DNA of 64,000 nt from Pomphorhynchus laevis (lineage: Eukaryota > Acanthocephala > Palaeacanthocephala > Echinorhynchida > Pomphorhynchidae). Location of the stretch: positions 62,001 through 126,000 of the forward strand of contig WNNJ02003518.1 in the NCBI GenBank assembly GCA_012934845.2, written 5' to 3'. The notes under the pieces were generated by a model that had not been told where the DNA came from, made no database searches, and saw only the letters and a list, made by a program, of their open reading frames with translations. Shown piece after piece: positions 10,812-23,529 of this stretch. Position 1 is the stretch's first letter, and every line of letters begins with the position of its first letter. A program made the translations under genes and the position numbers.

Positions 10812-11606
10812 TTGGGGTCTCTTCATTCAACGTTGGTACATTCTATCGCCCAAGCGACCTTCACAGGCGCTTCCACATGGCTAAGCTCCATGCCATTAGC
10901 GGTTGAGAATTTTCACATAAGCCTCAAAGAATTTGAAGACACAATTTGCTGTCGATATGGGTGGACACCATCAGATTTGCTTAATTCGAAGTGTGATTGC
11001 GGTGATAACATTACTATCGGTCATGCCCTTTCGTGCAAGAAGAGTTCCCTGCCTACGTTACGCCTCAACACCATTCGAGACATCTTCGCATCTACGCGGA
11101 CAAGGATATGTTCCGGCGTAGCAATTGAACCGCTTCTATCACCTGTCCCTGATTCGATCGACTTCAACTGCAGGACAACAACCCGTGACCCCAACGCCCG
11201 ACTGGATGTGATGTTCTCTGGCCTCTTTACCGAAAGATTTGAACGGACGCTTTTTGACGTCAGTATATTCTCAGTTCATGTCTAATCTTACGTCATCAGA
11301 GAGCCTTCGTCATCATTCGAATACAACGAATCGCGCAAGTTCGTCAAATACAACGAACAAATATCTCTGGTGGAGCATAGCGGCTTCGTTCCTTCGGTTT
11401 TTTCAACCTCTGGAGGCACTGGCAGCCGAGCAAACGCAGTACTCAAGTCCATCGCGTTCAAGCTCACCAGGGCAAGCGTATCACAATACTGCGACGTCAT
11501 TGTTGAATTAAAGCGCAAGATCGCTTTCGCCATAATGAGATCTGCGTCTGCTTGTCTAAGAGCCCCTCGATCAAGCAGAGGCAATTACCAATATCAAACC
11601 AACTGA
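10812..11606 (+). pseudogene. C-terminal zinc and restriction-like endonuclease part of copy A
   Basis: 157 codons from 10812 give the Cys/His word, an R-x-N-x-x-R-D turn (LRLNTIRDIF) and ARLDVMFSGLF with a downstream FDVSIF, the likely acidic nuclease core. The rest (SGFVPSVFSTSGG, then IVELKRKIAFAIMRSASACLR) continues in another frame. The family's known members have the same order. Function (target-site nicking) is inferred from R2-type elements. Confidence 0.65.
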
Positions 11607-11676
11607 TTAATATATTCAGACTTGATACTTTATTTGACCTTGAGTTTGAAGCCCATTTGCGTAAACTCATTTTATT

Positions 11677-13695
11677 GTGCAAAATAAATTTTGTTTGGTA
11701 AAAAAATTTATCAAGTCTAATGAAATATTAAACAACAATCAAACAAATCAACTCGTAAATCAAATCGCCGACAATGCAGAGAAATCTATACCTCATTCAA
11801 GCACACTCGTTTCCCATGATGATAAAATCGTTTGTATTTATGAAAAGATTATACATTGGCGACCCAATCTTATCACTTTGCACAAATCGAATGTGAGCAA
11901 TCAAATAGTAAATGAATTTGCAGTTATATTTGAAAGACTAACACAAGAGGCTTCAAACACAAACATCCTCCTAACAAATACGCAGTCATGAGTCAACTAC
12001 TTCAAAAGCCCCTGAGGTTTAATATCGGAATCATTCGTAAAATACTTGAACAGCGTCTTGCACTATAATATGCAGAACTTTTCGATGATTTAATTGATGA
12101 AGCCAATATTTTACAAACGAGAAAAAAAGTGTCAGGCAAATATTACGAGTCTGTCAGTGATAGTCAAAATTTTATCAGTACAGTTCTTAAAGCTAGACTT
12201 TCAACATCACTAAAAACACTACAGAATGATCACAACACGAAGGTGCTCCACGTAAATGATATCATGAATGATGTACCAGTAATTGAACACCTTAAGCGAC
12301 TGCATCCTGAGAGACAAGATTTAAATGAGAACTTTATACAACGGGAATCTCTCAAAGATGCAGTTCCACACCATTCGATCTTGCTTGCTTCATTACAAGC
12401 AGAACATATTATCGACGCTTTAATGAAAACCAACGGTGCTGCTGGCCCGTCAGGCGTTGATGCCCTCCAATGGATTAACATACTAACTAATTTCCAAAAA
12501 TATCCATTAAATTAGCCGATAACATGGCTGCTTTTGCAAGACGCTGAGCAACTTCCAAGTATGAGAATGCTGACTTGGAGGCGTTCACTGCAAGTAGATT
12601 GATTGCATAGATAAATGACCAGGTATTTGACCGATTGCAATTGGGGAGGTACCCCGTCTTATTATCGCCAAAGCAATTATTCGTTTTATAAAATTTGATA
12701 TAATGCAAGTTGCAGGAACTGATCAAATGAGCGCGGGACAGAGAAGTGGAACAGAAGCGATAATCCATGAGATTAGAAAACTTTACAGTAACTCACGAGA
12801 AATGTGCATACTTTCACTCGATGCAACAAACGAATTTAATAGAATCAATCGCAAACTTGCACTCCGGAACATTAGAAATATTTGTCCATCATTACATCAC
12901 GTGCTGACGAACACTTATATGCAAGAAGTCATGCTCACATGTGATAACTCTTATATAGTATCTAGTGAAGGTTTCCAACAAAGAAAACTGTTTGCTATGT
13001 TAGCTTTTGCTGCCGCATCTCTTCCTCTAATACGTGACCTCAAAAATATGTCCTCTCACAATAAATAAATGGTATGCAGATGACGGATACATAGTGGGCA
13101 AGGCTGATGAATTGAAACGTGTGTTTAATCATATTGTAGAAGCAGGACCGTCTTACGGATTCTTTATCAATCCATCAAAGTGCAAATTACTTGTGCATCA
13201 TCAAAATTATGACATAGCCAAAATCGCATTTCAAACAGATCCAGTACAAATCTCAACGGATGGTGTCGAAGTTCTCGGGAGCCCGATCAGAGAAGAACAA
13301 TATTGCTGCAAGGTTATTGACTAGAAAATCACTAATTGGTGTTAGATGATACGGAAGCTTTAAGACATAGCTTCATTGGATTCACAAGTGACTTACTATG
13401 CTCATACAAAAGCTATGAAAAGCAAGTTGACTTATTGCCTCTGGACGTACAAAGTCACGACTCAAAGTTTAGAGGCAAGAAAAAGATATGGAAAATGTTT
13501 TGAATAAAGCTGATCTGATGGAAAGGTCAGACAACCACATTTTTAAGGGCGTTTTATCATGCAAGCATGAAATGTTCGTCTAACTGATTGAGTATTAGCC
13601 TGATTGATGACAGACAAATACGCCTAAGCAAAACTCAGTTTCAAAATGCCCTTGCAGCTCGCTATCCACTGAAAAGAAATAACGATCCAAATAAA
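11677..13695 (+). mobile_element. RT element of the R2-like class, copy B, 3'-truncated
   Basis: Same class as copy A and in the same orientation, starting about 70 bases after it, but clearly diverged in protein sequence, so it is a different family and not a tandem duplicate. An N-terminal low-similarity part (11677-12515) ends in GAAGPSGVDALQW. The reverse transcriptase follows, and the element stops near 13690 before the zinc/nuclease domain. Frame broken several times. Confidence 0.65.
12703..13324 (+). pseudogene. Reverse transcriptase of R2-like copy B
   Basis: QMSAGQRSGTEAIIHEIR, LSLDATNEFNRINRKLALRN (motif 3), SEGFQQRKLFAMLAF (a changed form of GFTQGDPLAMAAF) and KWYADDGYIVG (intact YADD). 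FFINPSKCKLLVH follows as in the sister copies. The GDPLA box is degenerate, so the enzyme would be inactive even without the frame breaks. Confidence 0.75.
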
Positions 13696-13748
13696 TGATA
13701 TCTATTTATTTATTGAATAAATGATATCTTCAGAAAAACTTATTTTAT

Positions 13749-14240
13749 TTACATAAAAATATTAAAAAGATATGTATATATATTATCTTTAACTCTATTT
13801 TTCCTATTCCTTTTATCACCATGACTTCTTGGTTTGCGTTTAACCGGATTATTATAATATAATTGTTTATTATGTATTATACTACTTCTGCCAATTCCTT
13901 GTACCACGTCATTCAATCCTAATGGGTACATGGAATTAAACGTTTTCATCCAAAAATCTTCTTTTTCTAATAGTTTTGATTTAATATGGATATGTTTTCT
14001 TCGATAATATGTTCTAAAATAAATAATTTACAGTTTTTAATATCATGTCCTATTAATCTCATATGTTTATGAAATATAGTTTGACTATTATGCTGTATAT
14101 TATATATAAATAAGAGTAATAAAATACGGGAAAATAAAATCACAAATTGATTAAAAATTGTTCGATGGTTTAATCTCATATCGCCTCTATAACGCAAGCA
14201 TCGTTCATTGTGGCAATTCGTTTCATCGCCCATGTGCAAT
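13749..14240 (-). pseudogene. N-terminal GIY-YIG fragment of a Naiad-like Penelope element
   Basis: The minus strand reads YRGDMRLNH (equivalent of the YVGQT-type strand), then HMRLIGHDIKNCKLFILEHI. In another frame it continues EDFWMKTFNSMYPLGLNDVV and YYNNPVKRKPRSHGDK. These are the recognisable words of the permuted N-terminal GIY-YIG domain that precedes the RT in Naiad-type Penelope elements. It lies just downstream of the WTAP stop codon and is probably the missing 5' part of the family at 5985-8230, though not contiguous with it. Confidence 0.6.
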
Positions 14241-14705
14241 TTGTATTTAAATCATTATAATTATATCTTTTCTGATTATTACAATATTCCAGTATCTGGT
14301 GCAACCTAGTGTCATTATTACAATACGCCAATATATGGTGAAGCCTGGTAACTATTATAGACAATTTTAATATCTTATGAAATTAATTAATTATCCACAT
14401 TATGTGTTGATACTAAAAAAGGAAACATTTTTAAATAACGATATAAATCTCTTCTAAATAACCAAGGAATGAACATCAATCGAGGAATAGACAAAGAATG
14501 TGTGGTTAGTAATTGGACGCTGTAAAATAAAACAGAGTGACGACAATGAAAATAAAAGGAATGAATTCATTTTTTTTCTATATATGCATAAAAATATTTG
14601 TACTTAAACAAACAGTTAAACATCAAAAGGGTTAGTATTTTGTATAATAAGTGTTTTCCATTTTCTTAACTTTCTTTATCCGCAATCATCTCAGTTTGCC
14701 GATAA
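14241..14705. other. WTAP 3' flank
   Basis: A+T-rich DNA between the WTAP stop codon and the Penelope fragment. I see no AATAAA on the minus strand within 300 bases of the stop; an ATTAAA occurs near 14366. A short tandem (about 50 bp, two copies, words CCAGTATCTGGTG and CCAATATATGGTG) lies at 14285-14350. No other gene is supported. Confidence 0.5.
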
Positions 14706-17197
14706 TCATCTATATGAATGCGGTTTTGCTGTTGTGGACGATGATGTCGGAACAGTGACCGTCCCAATTGCAGTTCTAGCTGTGGTTGCCGTAGTCGACG
14801 ATGAGTATCGTAATCGACGATGTTCATGGTTATTTACAGGTGGTGAGCAGTCTAACTTTCTAGACTTTGAACGGATCTCGCTGTTGATGCTACTGCTATT
14901 GTTGCGTATCGATCGACTGTTGTTGCTTGAAGACGAAGAAGCAGTAATCCTCCGAATTGGGCTTTTAGATGAAACGGCAGATCGCTGTTGATTTTGACGA
15001 TGCTGATAATGATCACGCTGATCTTCTGACGCAGCCGAGGCCATTGCCGCTGACTTTAACCTACTTCGATAGTGAAGTGATTTGTGACGATTGTGATTAC
15101 GGTCGATACCGCTGCTGCTAACATGATTTGTACTTTCAATGCCAGTAACGGAATATGGTTGCTGCTGCCGTTGATGATAGCATTGTTGCTCGTCTGATGA
15201 TTTTTGACGTGACGTTGCGTTATTACTACTTGTTGCTTTGTGGTATGGCGGCTGTGGTTCAATGATGGACGATGTTGAATTTTTGCTGCTGCTTTTTGTT
15301 GACAGCTTAACCTGTAATGACTTTGGTGGTGGTGACGATCGAGATTTGCTGCTAGCAATAAACTTGTTGCTGCTGGCTTTATTAGATAATGAAAATTGGG
15401 AAGATTTTGTCGACGACAATGATGCTGACTTTATGGTCTTATTGGAGCTGCTAAAGTGTTGCTGATGAGGGTGTGGATAATTGTGATTTTTCGTCTGTGT
15501 TTTCCTTGGAGGAGTAAGCTGCTCGCCGTCAGAAGAGTAGTTGCTTGCATTACTTTTTCGCTTCTGTTTGCTTGTTGCTACTACCAAGCAAACTGGTCGT
15601 GTACTGTTTTCACTGCTAGTAGTGGTCGTATGTTTCAATTGATGCTGTCGAAATACTACGGGACGATAGTGACGCTGCTGGGAATAATTGCCACTACTAC
15701 TGTCGTTGCTAGTAGTACTTGTCTTCGAATAGCTCTTGATCTGCTGATGTTGACGCTCGTCCACTGTTGACCTCAGTATATGCGGCATATTTTGCTGATT
15801 TTGATTACTGGCAGCGACAAAATCTTTGGCATTATCGGCATCAAAGCTGCTACTACTGGTGGTAGCATTGTTGGTTGATCGTTTGGTGCTGCTGATATTG
15901 TATTGAGCAACGACGTCGAAAGTAACCGATGACGCTGCCTTTTCCTTTGCCTCATTACTTTCATCCGAAGCAATGACAACGCTGTTATTATTATCAATCA
16001 TATTGTCAATGCCATCATCAAATATCGCGTTGCAAACAGTACGCATGTCAATCATACTCATGTTCGATTGTAATGGTAATAAAACGTCGTTATTATTCAA
16101 TATTTTATCGATATTTGTGGCTGTTGGCAATTGAGGTGACGAATCAGCAACTAATAAATTGGCACTACCACCATCACCAGAACTACCACTATTTAGTGAT
16201 AATGATGAATTGACATCTCTCGATTCAATACTTGTCTCTGTTATTATTGAGGCAGGGCCGCCACTGCTCGCAGACGATCCAGACCCGATTGACATCAACA
16301 GTGTCGAGCTAGTCTTTTTCGTCGAAATGCCTGACCTCTGATTTTTTTGGTCTTGTTGCATAGTACTATATTCAGCATTAGATAATGATAATGAAATATG
16401 ACCGTCACTGCTCGGGTCCTTCTTCGCTTCGAAAATATCCGTTACAGGTAGTTGCTGTATTTGTGAACAATCCGCAGCATTGTCATTGCTACTAGATCCG
16501 CCGCTGCTACTATTACAATAGTAATAACTGTCAGAAAGTATTTCCTTCCTCCGATTGAAATTATGGATGCCATCTATTCGACTTGAATCAGAAACAGAAG
16601 CAACAGTGATGGATGTGCTCAATTCTTCCATAGGTGCACTGCGTAAATCAATCGAAGGCAGCGGTTTTACAGTAATCTCGTTGTCGACAGCTGTAGTATC
16701 AGTAGTAGGTATTATTTCTGCATGACTGGATGATAGCAACAAGGTATCCATTCGAACGTTATCGTGTCCTTCATTTACACCATATTTCGACGGCAGCGTT
16801 GGCGATAATGGTGGTGTCGTTATTGGTTTCCGATCATCTTTCATTGGAGATTTACTGGCTGTTGACAACGACGTTAATCGTGAATGGTGAGTCGATGATG
16901 AAGTGTGAGAATATGACGCTGCGGTAGTAGTAGCATCGTCTTGAATGAGCACTTTTCTCCTACCTGATAAAGGGAATAATCGTTGCCGATCATCTCTGCT
17001 ATTACTACTACCGCTGCCCAAGCTCGTCGTCGTAATTGATGCGTACGACGAACATGACGAGTGTTGTTGCTTGTTGTCCGCTGACAACGTTTTTTTAGAT
17101 GAATGGAATGAGGAATTTGCTTTTTTTTCCAATGCTTTACAAATACTGGTCAGTAGATCAAGCTCGTCATCCATGTCCACCAACACCATATCGTAGT
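14706..17197 (-). CDS. WTAP: WTAP (Fl(2)d) exon 4: end of coiled coil plus long Ser-rich tail
   Basis: Last coding exon; the protein totals about 1047 residues over four exons. The acceptor AG is at 17199-17198 and the first two bases complete a split Asp codon, giving DYDMVLVDMDDELDLLTSI. This matches the human WTAP segment around LNDFIIQLDEEMEGMQSTI. The conserved part ends after about 30 residues. Some 800 residues of Ser/Thr/Asn/Gln-rich, probably disordered sequence follow, with poly-Ser runs and a basic RS-like end (RSKSRKLD). Human WTAP has 396 residues and Drosophila Fl(2)d 536, so the tail is unusually long. WTAP is a nuclear adaptor of the METTL3-METTL14 m6A writer complex. The stop codon is at 14708-14706. 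Confidence 0.92.
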
Positions 17198-19364
17198 CTA
17201 AAGATTAAGTGGTTTTTTGTATTTTATTAATTTTCAAATTAACGGTTGTATACATATGAGACAGTTACTTACGTTAACTTTTATAGCCTAAGATATTTGA
17301 ATATCTTAGGATGAAGAATCTTTCAATATTTCACTTATAGCAAAAAATATTAAAGTGTTAGTAAATTGTGTAACAGAATGATGTATTTTTATAGTCAAAG
17401 TGTAGGTAAATGGTGTGTACAACAAGCTTGCTTATTCAAAGATGTCAAAAGTTTAATGTCCTGCTTTTAAAAGTCACTTAATGATTACACAGCAATACAT
17501 GTTGAAATGTTTTGAAAAATAGAATCAGTAATTGGTTAAGTGCTACTCATTTGAATTGTTTCTTGCTGTGCTCACATAGTATTAGATTACTCATTCACGA
17601 AACTACTAGTAACCGACAAAGCTCTAAACTATGCAATCAGTAAAAACCCAACGGTAAAGATTTTCCCAGAACGAAAAATTGCAATGTAAGAAGGTCAATG
17701 AGTGATGAATCTTCACTTTGGTGATCAATAACAGTTTGTTGCTGTAGAAATTTAACTAAAATATTTCCGATAAAGACACTTATATTTTAATTGTTTGTTT
17801 AAGTAACTTTATTGTAGTTGAAAATATGTTTAAATATTTGTATATTTTAAAACATTTATATTTTAAATATGATATTTAAAACATCGTTATTAATAACCAA
17901 TAAAAAGAAAGATGCCTGATGTTGTAACGAGTGTCTTTTGTACAATTTAATAAATTCTCACTTGCTTCAAAATAGAGTATAAAATGAATTTACAAAGAAA
18001 TGTTAAATATGTATATTAATACACGGTTAAAATATCCATTATAAAACAACAATAGGTGTAAATAAAGCCCTGATAAAGCGGTCTCGTTTACAAGCTAAAT
18101 TTTAACTTAGTAAACTTAAGATATCAATCATAAAGCAATATATATATGTAAGTGTACGCATTCAATCAAATAATATAATTCTTTAAAGTATGGTTAGCAA
18201 AATAAGCATGTAATATTACAAAACTAATTGGACGCTGACATATTCAGTCAACGTCCAACTTATCTTGCGATGAGATTTAAAACTCAACTTGCAATGAGCT
18301 TTATTCATTCAATCGTAATTATATTTATTCATCAAGCAATTAATTTATCATTTTATAATGAATGTAATTATTTTTATTTTATAAAAACTAAGAACTATTC
18401 TATTAACTATTCTATAAATACATAAACTGAGAGAAACTCTATTAAAATAATCATTTTAAATTTAAAAATTTCAATAGAGGAAATTAGCGCTAAATAATAC
18501 TTAAAAAAGTGGTTTAACAAGGCCAGCATTATTATCTTCATTTACATATGATGATCTATAACCAGTAGACTGATAATCCAATATAAAGTTTCATATTGCC
18601 ACTGGATATGCTATCAATGATTGTAAGTTATTGTTAATATGCATTGCATTATGTATCATTGCATTACACTATGTGTTTCTGGGTAAGTGCTGCAAGCAAG
18701 CTCATATATGAACACATATTATAAATATTTGATTCTGCTGTAAACAAAGGATTCAAATATCGGTCACTCAATCATTTTATATAATATATATAATATATAT
18801 TATATATAATGCATATAAATATATAAACAAGATATGATAAATTCATTTTATAGTCAATTTATGAAAATTGATTTATTTGCATAAGTATTTTAACATACGG
18901 TTAAAATAGCAACTATAAAATAACACTATAGAGTGAAAATTCTAATATTTACTACAATATATATAGAAAGACAAGAAGCAGGAAGCCCTAAACACGAGAT
19001 CACAAAAGAAACAATAACGTCCCGCAAATCTAACAGTAAGTAAATGAGAACATACATTACCTGTAAAGTCATTGCCTATATACAACAGGAACAAGGCGTG
19101 GCAAGTTCTCAAAACGTATTTATCAATGATATAATTGCCAAAATCACCTTTTTTAACAATGAATTGTTAGATAAACCGAATTATTCTAAAATATATTCAT
19201 TCTCACTAGCAAATTAATAATGAACGCCCTCGTATATATAGTTAGGCAATCCTAAATATATGTAGTAGTATTGAATTATTGTCTACCATTAAATATATGA
19301 TGAGCATTAGTAAATACAAAATATACATGCAAAAACAGAAACAAAAACAAGTTATCGCAATTAC
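17198..19364 (-). other. WTAP: WTAP intron 3
   Basis: 2.17 kb, with donor GTAATT at 19364 and acceptor TTTAG at 17198. A+T-rich with TA-rich hairpins (for example 18778-18812). I recognise no transposon protein or RNA gene in it. Confidence 0.85.
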
Positions 19365-19519
19365 CTTGTTCCTGATTGTGTAATTCTTGTATGTATTGCC
19401 TTTGCATATTGATTTCGGCATTCAATTTTGCAACATTTCCAGATGTGACCAGTTTACCGAATTCCTCGTTCTCTTGCAATAGCTTTTTACATCTGGCAAC
19501 AAGTCGCTTGCCAATTTGA
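19365..19519 (-). CDS. WTAP: WTAP exon 3: coiled-coil core
   Basis: 155 bases. The preceding acceptor is GTTTAG and the first base completes a split Ser codon begun in exon 2, giving TESQIGKRLVARCKKLLQ, which parallels human PDSQTGKKLMAKCRMLIQ. The remaining residues (ENEEFGKLVTSGNVAKL, then NAEINMQRQYIQELH) continue the heptad pattern of the WTAP dimer coiled coil. The exon ends one base into an Asp codon at the donor GTAATT. Both splice phases fit exactly, which fixes the exon borders. Confidence 0.95.
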
Positions 19520-20271
19520 CTAAACACCATCAATGAAATTACTTGTAATTTATAGAAATTTCAAATATACTTAAACGATGATGTAAAATAGTATGAGAAA
19601 ATAATTATGATATCACAAACGTCTCAAGATTATTAAAGTATATTAAATGGTAATTCAAGCATTAATTTATTAAATATTTATTGAAGGTAAAAAAACGTTT
19701 TTAAAATATTTCTAAAAAGACGATTTAAAATATATAATACATAGTGTATAATACATAAAATATATAATACATATTATAAATATATAGTGATTTTTTAATG
19801 ATACTGATCAAATCATGATCAATCAATACGTAATTAAACATATTCGATATTATTTTTTCTGGGCAGTACGCTAAAGGGAGAACGGATCAGAGCTAAATGT
19901 AGGTGGGTGTATTTAAAAATCACCATAAAAATATTGCTTTATTTGTAGTACACTATAAATATAAAATGAATATTAAAAATAATACATAATATAGAATAAT
20001 AAACATGATATTTTAATGTATTTAACGAAAATCCGCTTTAAGTTCATATAAGCATACAATTTAGTTAATGTTCAAGAACAACACGACTACATATATTAAA
20101 TATACATCACACATTACATTTATGATATTTCTAATATAATGTGTAATATAATACATATTATATAATAACATTAAATTTAATATTTTATCATCTCATGTAT
20201 AATATATTTGATATATAAAAAAGTATATAAATTAAAAATGGGAAGAGAGTAGAAAATTTTATTAAAACAAG

Positions 20272-20332
20272 TCTGATCAGTGAAAAGCTTTCGGGTTGTA
20301 TATACACCTTTTTCAATTCAAAATTACTCTTT
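20272..20332 (-). repeat. Penelope-type 3' tail fragment
   Basis: On the minus strand TTGAAAAAGGTG, a TA-rich loop and CCCGAAAGCTTTTC. This is the Penelope end pattern (CTGAAGAAGG ... TCGAAAGCTTT) seen at 3082-3112. Only the terminal hairpin remains. Confidence 0.5.
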
Positions 20333-20825
20333 AAATTCTATGCATTGCACTGTATATAAGCGACTATTCAGAAAAATTCAAGTGCAAAATGGTTCATGGT
20401 AAATGACAAACTTTGAATTTGTTCAATTGTTTATATTTTATATAATTTGAGACAGGAATATCATAAGCATATACTTTATTTTATGGATTTTATGTAGTTT
20501 TGTGTTATAAATTTTGAAAGATACAGGTGGTTAAAACGTTGTTTAAATAAAGTTGTTTGCTGCTTGTTACTGACTTCTTGTTAACATATATATAGTGTTC
20601 AAAGGGAAACCACAGCGGTAAAAACGTTATGATAATAAATAAATAAAGATTTTCTTAAAACAATAATACAAGCGGATAATAAAAAAGTTGTCGGTTAGAG
20701 AAAAAGAAAAAACATAACATGTCTGAGAATTCCTTTTTCTTCATTCTGTTTAAAGTCCTCTAATTTATGGCCTCAGGTCCGGAGGGATCTGAGCCCTCAA
20801 GCCAATCCAACACGCCGCCCTCCGA

Positions 20826-22900
20826 CTAAATCACCCGGGGTCTTTCACACACCCCCCGAAGAGTCAAATCGAGGCGGACTATGCTGGGTAAACGAAAGAC
20901 GAAGAGCTTGAGAAACCTTAGGCTTTGCTCTGGGGGACGTCCTCTTGAAAAGATGACTAATCCCGAGATAGCCCAAGTGCCCAAAGGCGCACCTGGGTTT
21001 TCCCTTTCGATGACAGATGCTGGGCCTGTTTCAGGGCCCAACTAGCTCTCTTCAGGATACGTTTAAGTCTATCAAAATCAGCTTTCGTTAACCAGTTCAC
21101 CGTGACGGTTAAACCCAGGTATTTTACTTGATTCGTGAAGGTAGGGAGTGGTTGATTAATCAAAATAGAAGAGAGAGCAGATAGTGCTAATCTTTGAAGT
21201 TTTTTTGTTACAGGGGTGCCATGGAAGACTACCACATGCGATTTGGCGGAGTTTAAAATAAGATTGAACCGGGATAACTGGTCTTTTAATCTTAAAAAGA
21301 ATCGGATGATGTCCGAGACTACGTCTTTGCACCTGCGTCCAGAGAACAGGGCTGTGGTATCATCAGCGTCCACCACTAGACGTTGATCACGTTTAAATAT
21401 TTTAAATAGATTGATGGAGGCAACAAGATATAAGATTGGAGAAAGATGCGATCCTTGAGGCACACCCGTAATAGGGTAGAACTGACGCGCATCAAGGTCG
21501 TCTTCATAATAGAATCGCTTGGTGTACAGCAGTATCTCCACCCTGTTAACAATTCTCGCAGGTAACCCAAGGGACCTGAGAGAAAAGATAACAAATGGAA
21601 TGTAAATGCGGTCAAATGCAGCAGAAAAATCAAAGAAAATAGCCACAGCAGGTTGATGACTATTCTCCTGACAAAACTTCGCGGATTTAACGCGCAAGCG
21701 CTTTCTCGCAAATCAACACGATGGAATTCTGAATATAAATGAGCCGCAGATCTTTAGGACACGAAACCGGAATTTTCTTTGGAATAAAAACACCTCTACT
21801 CATGTTCATGCCGACCACATCAGATGGGGCGGCTAATAGCATTGTGACGGCCACTTCTCTTCTTTGTTCGGCAGTTAAAAGCTGACAGACACGAGAAGAG
21901 AATGGAGCGACGGATTTGGAGGTGCCCGGAAGAGGCCTCCAAGAGTTAAGAATATCTGTTACAGATAGATCTCTACTCCTAAAGTTTCCGCACAGCGGGA
22001 TTGGTTGAGGTGATTGAATGCCTCCATAATTATGTAGGGATAGTGATTCCTCCAAAACTTTGTCAAGACCTATTTTTTAATCTAGCCCAATGCTCTATCC
22101 ATCCAACAGACAAAATTATCTTTCTTGAATATCTTTCAGAAGGAAGACTTGGCTGGATTAAGGAAAGCAATGCTTGCCCCTATCCTTACCCAGTTGGAAC
22201 CTATATCTAATGCTCTAATATTCTTTCGAGAGAACTTGCCTGGCAGAAGCAGATAGGTTGGGAAGATGTAGCATATTTGCTAAGGTCTTGAGTTTTGTCG
22301 GAGTGGGACTGTAAATACGACCTTTGCAGGTAGTCGAAAGTATCGCGGCAGCTTGTGAATAGAGGTAGGAATTAAATTCGGTTAGACTCTCATTACCAAT
22401 TCGGGAAAGCGTTGGATAGCTGCCTGAAAGAAATACACTCTGATAGGATCAAAGTGAAATCTCCTTCGAAGCAGCATATCCTTTTTTATCCGCCAACGAA
22501 TCAAGTCCTGAGAGGTGAACAGATGTTGTCGCGACTGCTCCGTATAGTGGGGTTTCAACAACCACCTCTCATGGAGCAGTAATAAGTCGAGGAGTGAATT
22601 CGTTGATGTGCAATGAAAGGTGGGGGACGGTGGTTTGTAAGCACCGTTCCTGGCTCTGCGGAGTGCTGCATTAATCTAACGACCAGTCCTGTCGTTGAAG
22701 TCACCCAATACCATGTCATAACCGCTATCTATAATCCTATCCAGGAGGTCACGGTTCTTGTGAATCTCACTTGGACGGATGTAGACATTGGCTAGACTGA
22801 GGCGTTTACCGTTCTTACAGAGTGAAACTACTAAACAAGAAAGGGCTGGACAAGAATAGTTGAGTAGAAGGGACAATATTAAGGAGCATTTTACAATGGT
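20826..22900 (-). pseudogene. ORF2 (endonuclease and reverse transcriptase) of I/Jockey-type LINE
   Basis: Endonuclease word MVLGDFNDRTGR at about 22710-22676, then the linker LTAEQRREVAVTMLLA and SCPKDLRLIYIQNS. RT words are AIFFDFSAAFDRIYIPF (first catalytic Asp), ITGVPQGSHLSPILYLVAS and LVVDADDTTALFSG, where YADD is changed to DADD. The best stretch, 246 codons from 21697 to 20957, lacks its own start. RNase H was not seen. Confidence 0.8.
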
Positions 22901-23529
22901 TAACAGACCTTGAGATATAGAGGTATGAGGCGGAGTTATATACGGAATATAGTGTGAACAAATGTGGTAAAGGGATGAATCGAGTAATGTCCTGGGGGAG
23001 ACGGATAGACCGCGTCTCCTGAAGGACTATAATATCTGCATATCCACCAGATAGAGGTCTAATACCAGAAGTTCCTCATGAATTCCACTATCGAATATTC
23101 AGTGAAAAAGGCTCACGAGTACTCTACATTGTGTTAGGTAAGCTGGGTGGGATTGCCTCATCCCTAGACAGAACTAGGGGCGGAAAAGTTGCCCTTTCCG
23201 CCACTAGCGTTATCCAGAGTGTGCACTTGCTCAAAAACATTATCTTCATTTCCCTTATCAGTGTATTTAGCTTTGCCCTTGAAAAGTTTACCAATCTTGA
23301 TGGGTGGAACGGCGTGGACCGAGGCCCCCTCTTTTTAGATTCAGGAACGGCAATTTGCGTAGGTATAACCGAGCTGGTACAGAATAATGAAGTAAGGGCA
23401 GAAACCATCTCCTCCAATCTCTTAATGGCAGAACTAATCTTTGTATCCGTTATTCTGAGGATTTCGCTATCAGTTATTCTTAAGGCCTTTTCGGAGAAGG
23501 AATCAATCTTCCTGTCCGGAACTTGTCTG

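Larger units (their letters stand above)
8440..11610 (+). mobile_element. RT element with CxC zinc motif and restriction-like endonuclease domain, copy A
   Basis: Order of parts: a Cys-rich CxC motif (CKGCKCVKSKKCCVNC, about 8540-8595), a variable linker, reverse transcriptase (9400-10330), a zinc-type word CDCGDNITIGHALSC (10987-11031), and a PD-(D/E)xK-like segment (RDPNARLDV ... RTLFDVSIF, 11185-11273). The closing segment GFVPSVFSTSGGTGSRA follows. It resembles a family common in marine invertebrates whose C-terminus looks like the R2-type restriction-like endonuclease; the exact clade is uncertain. The frame is broken in several places. Confidence 0.7.

Noticed and set aside
14734-17196. 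Several plus-strand open frames opposite WTAP exon 4
   Set aside because: They are antisense shadows of the Ser-rich coding exon; the minus-strand frame is longer, joined by correct splice phases and has homology.
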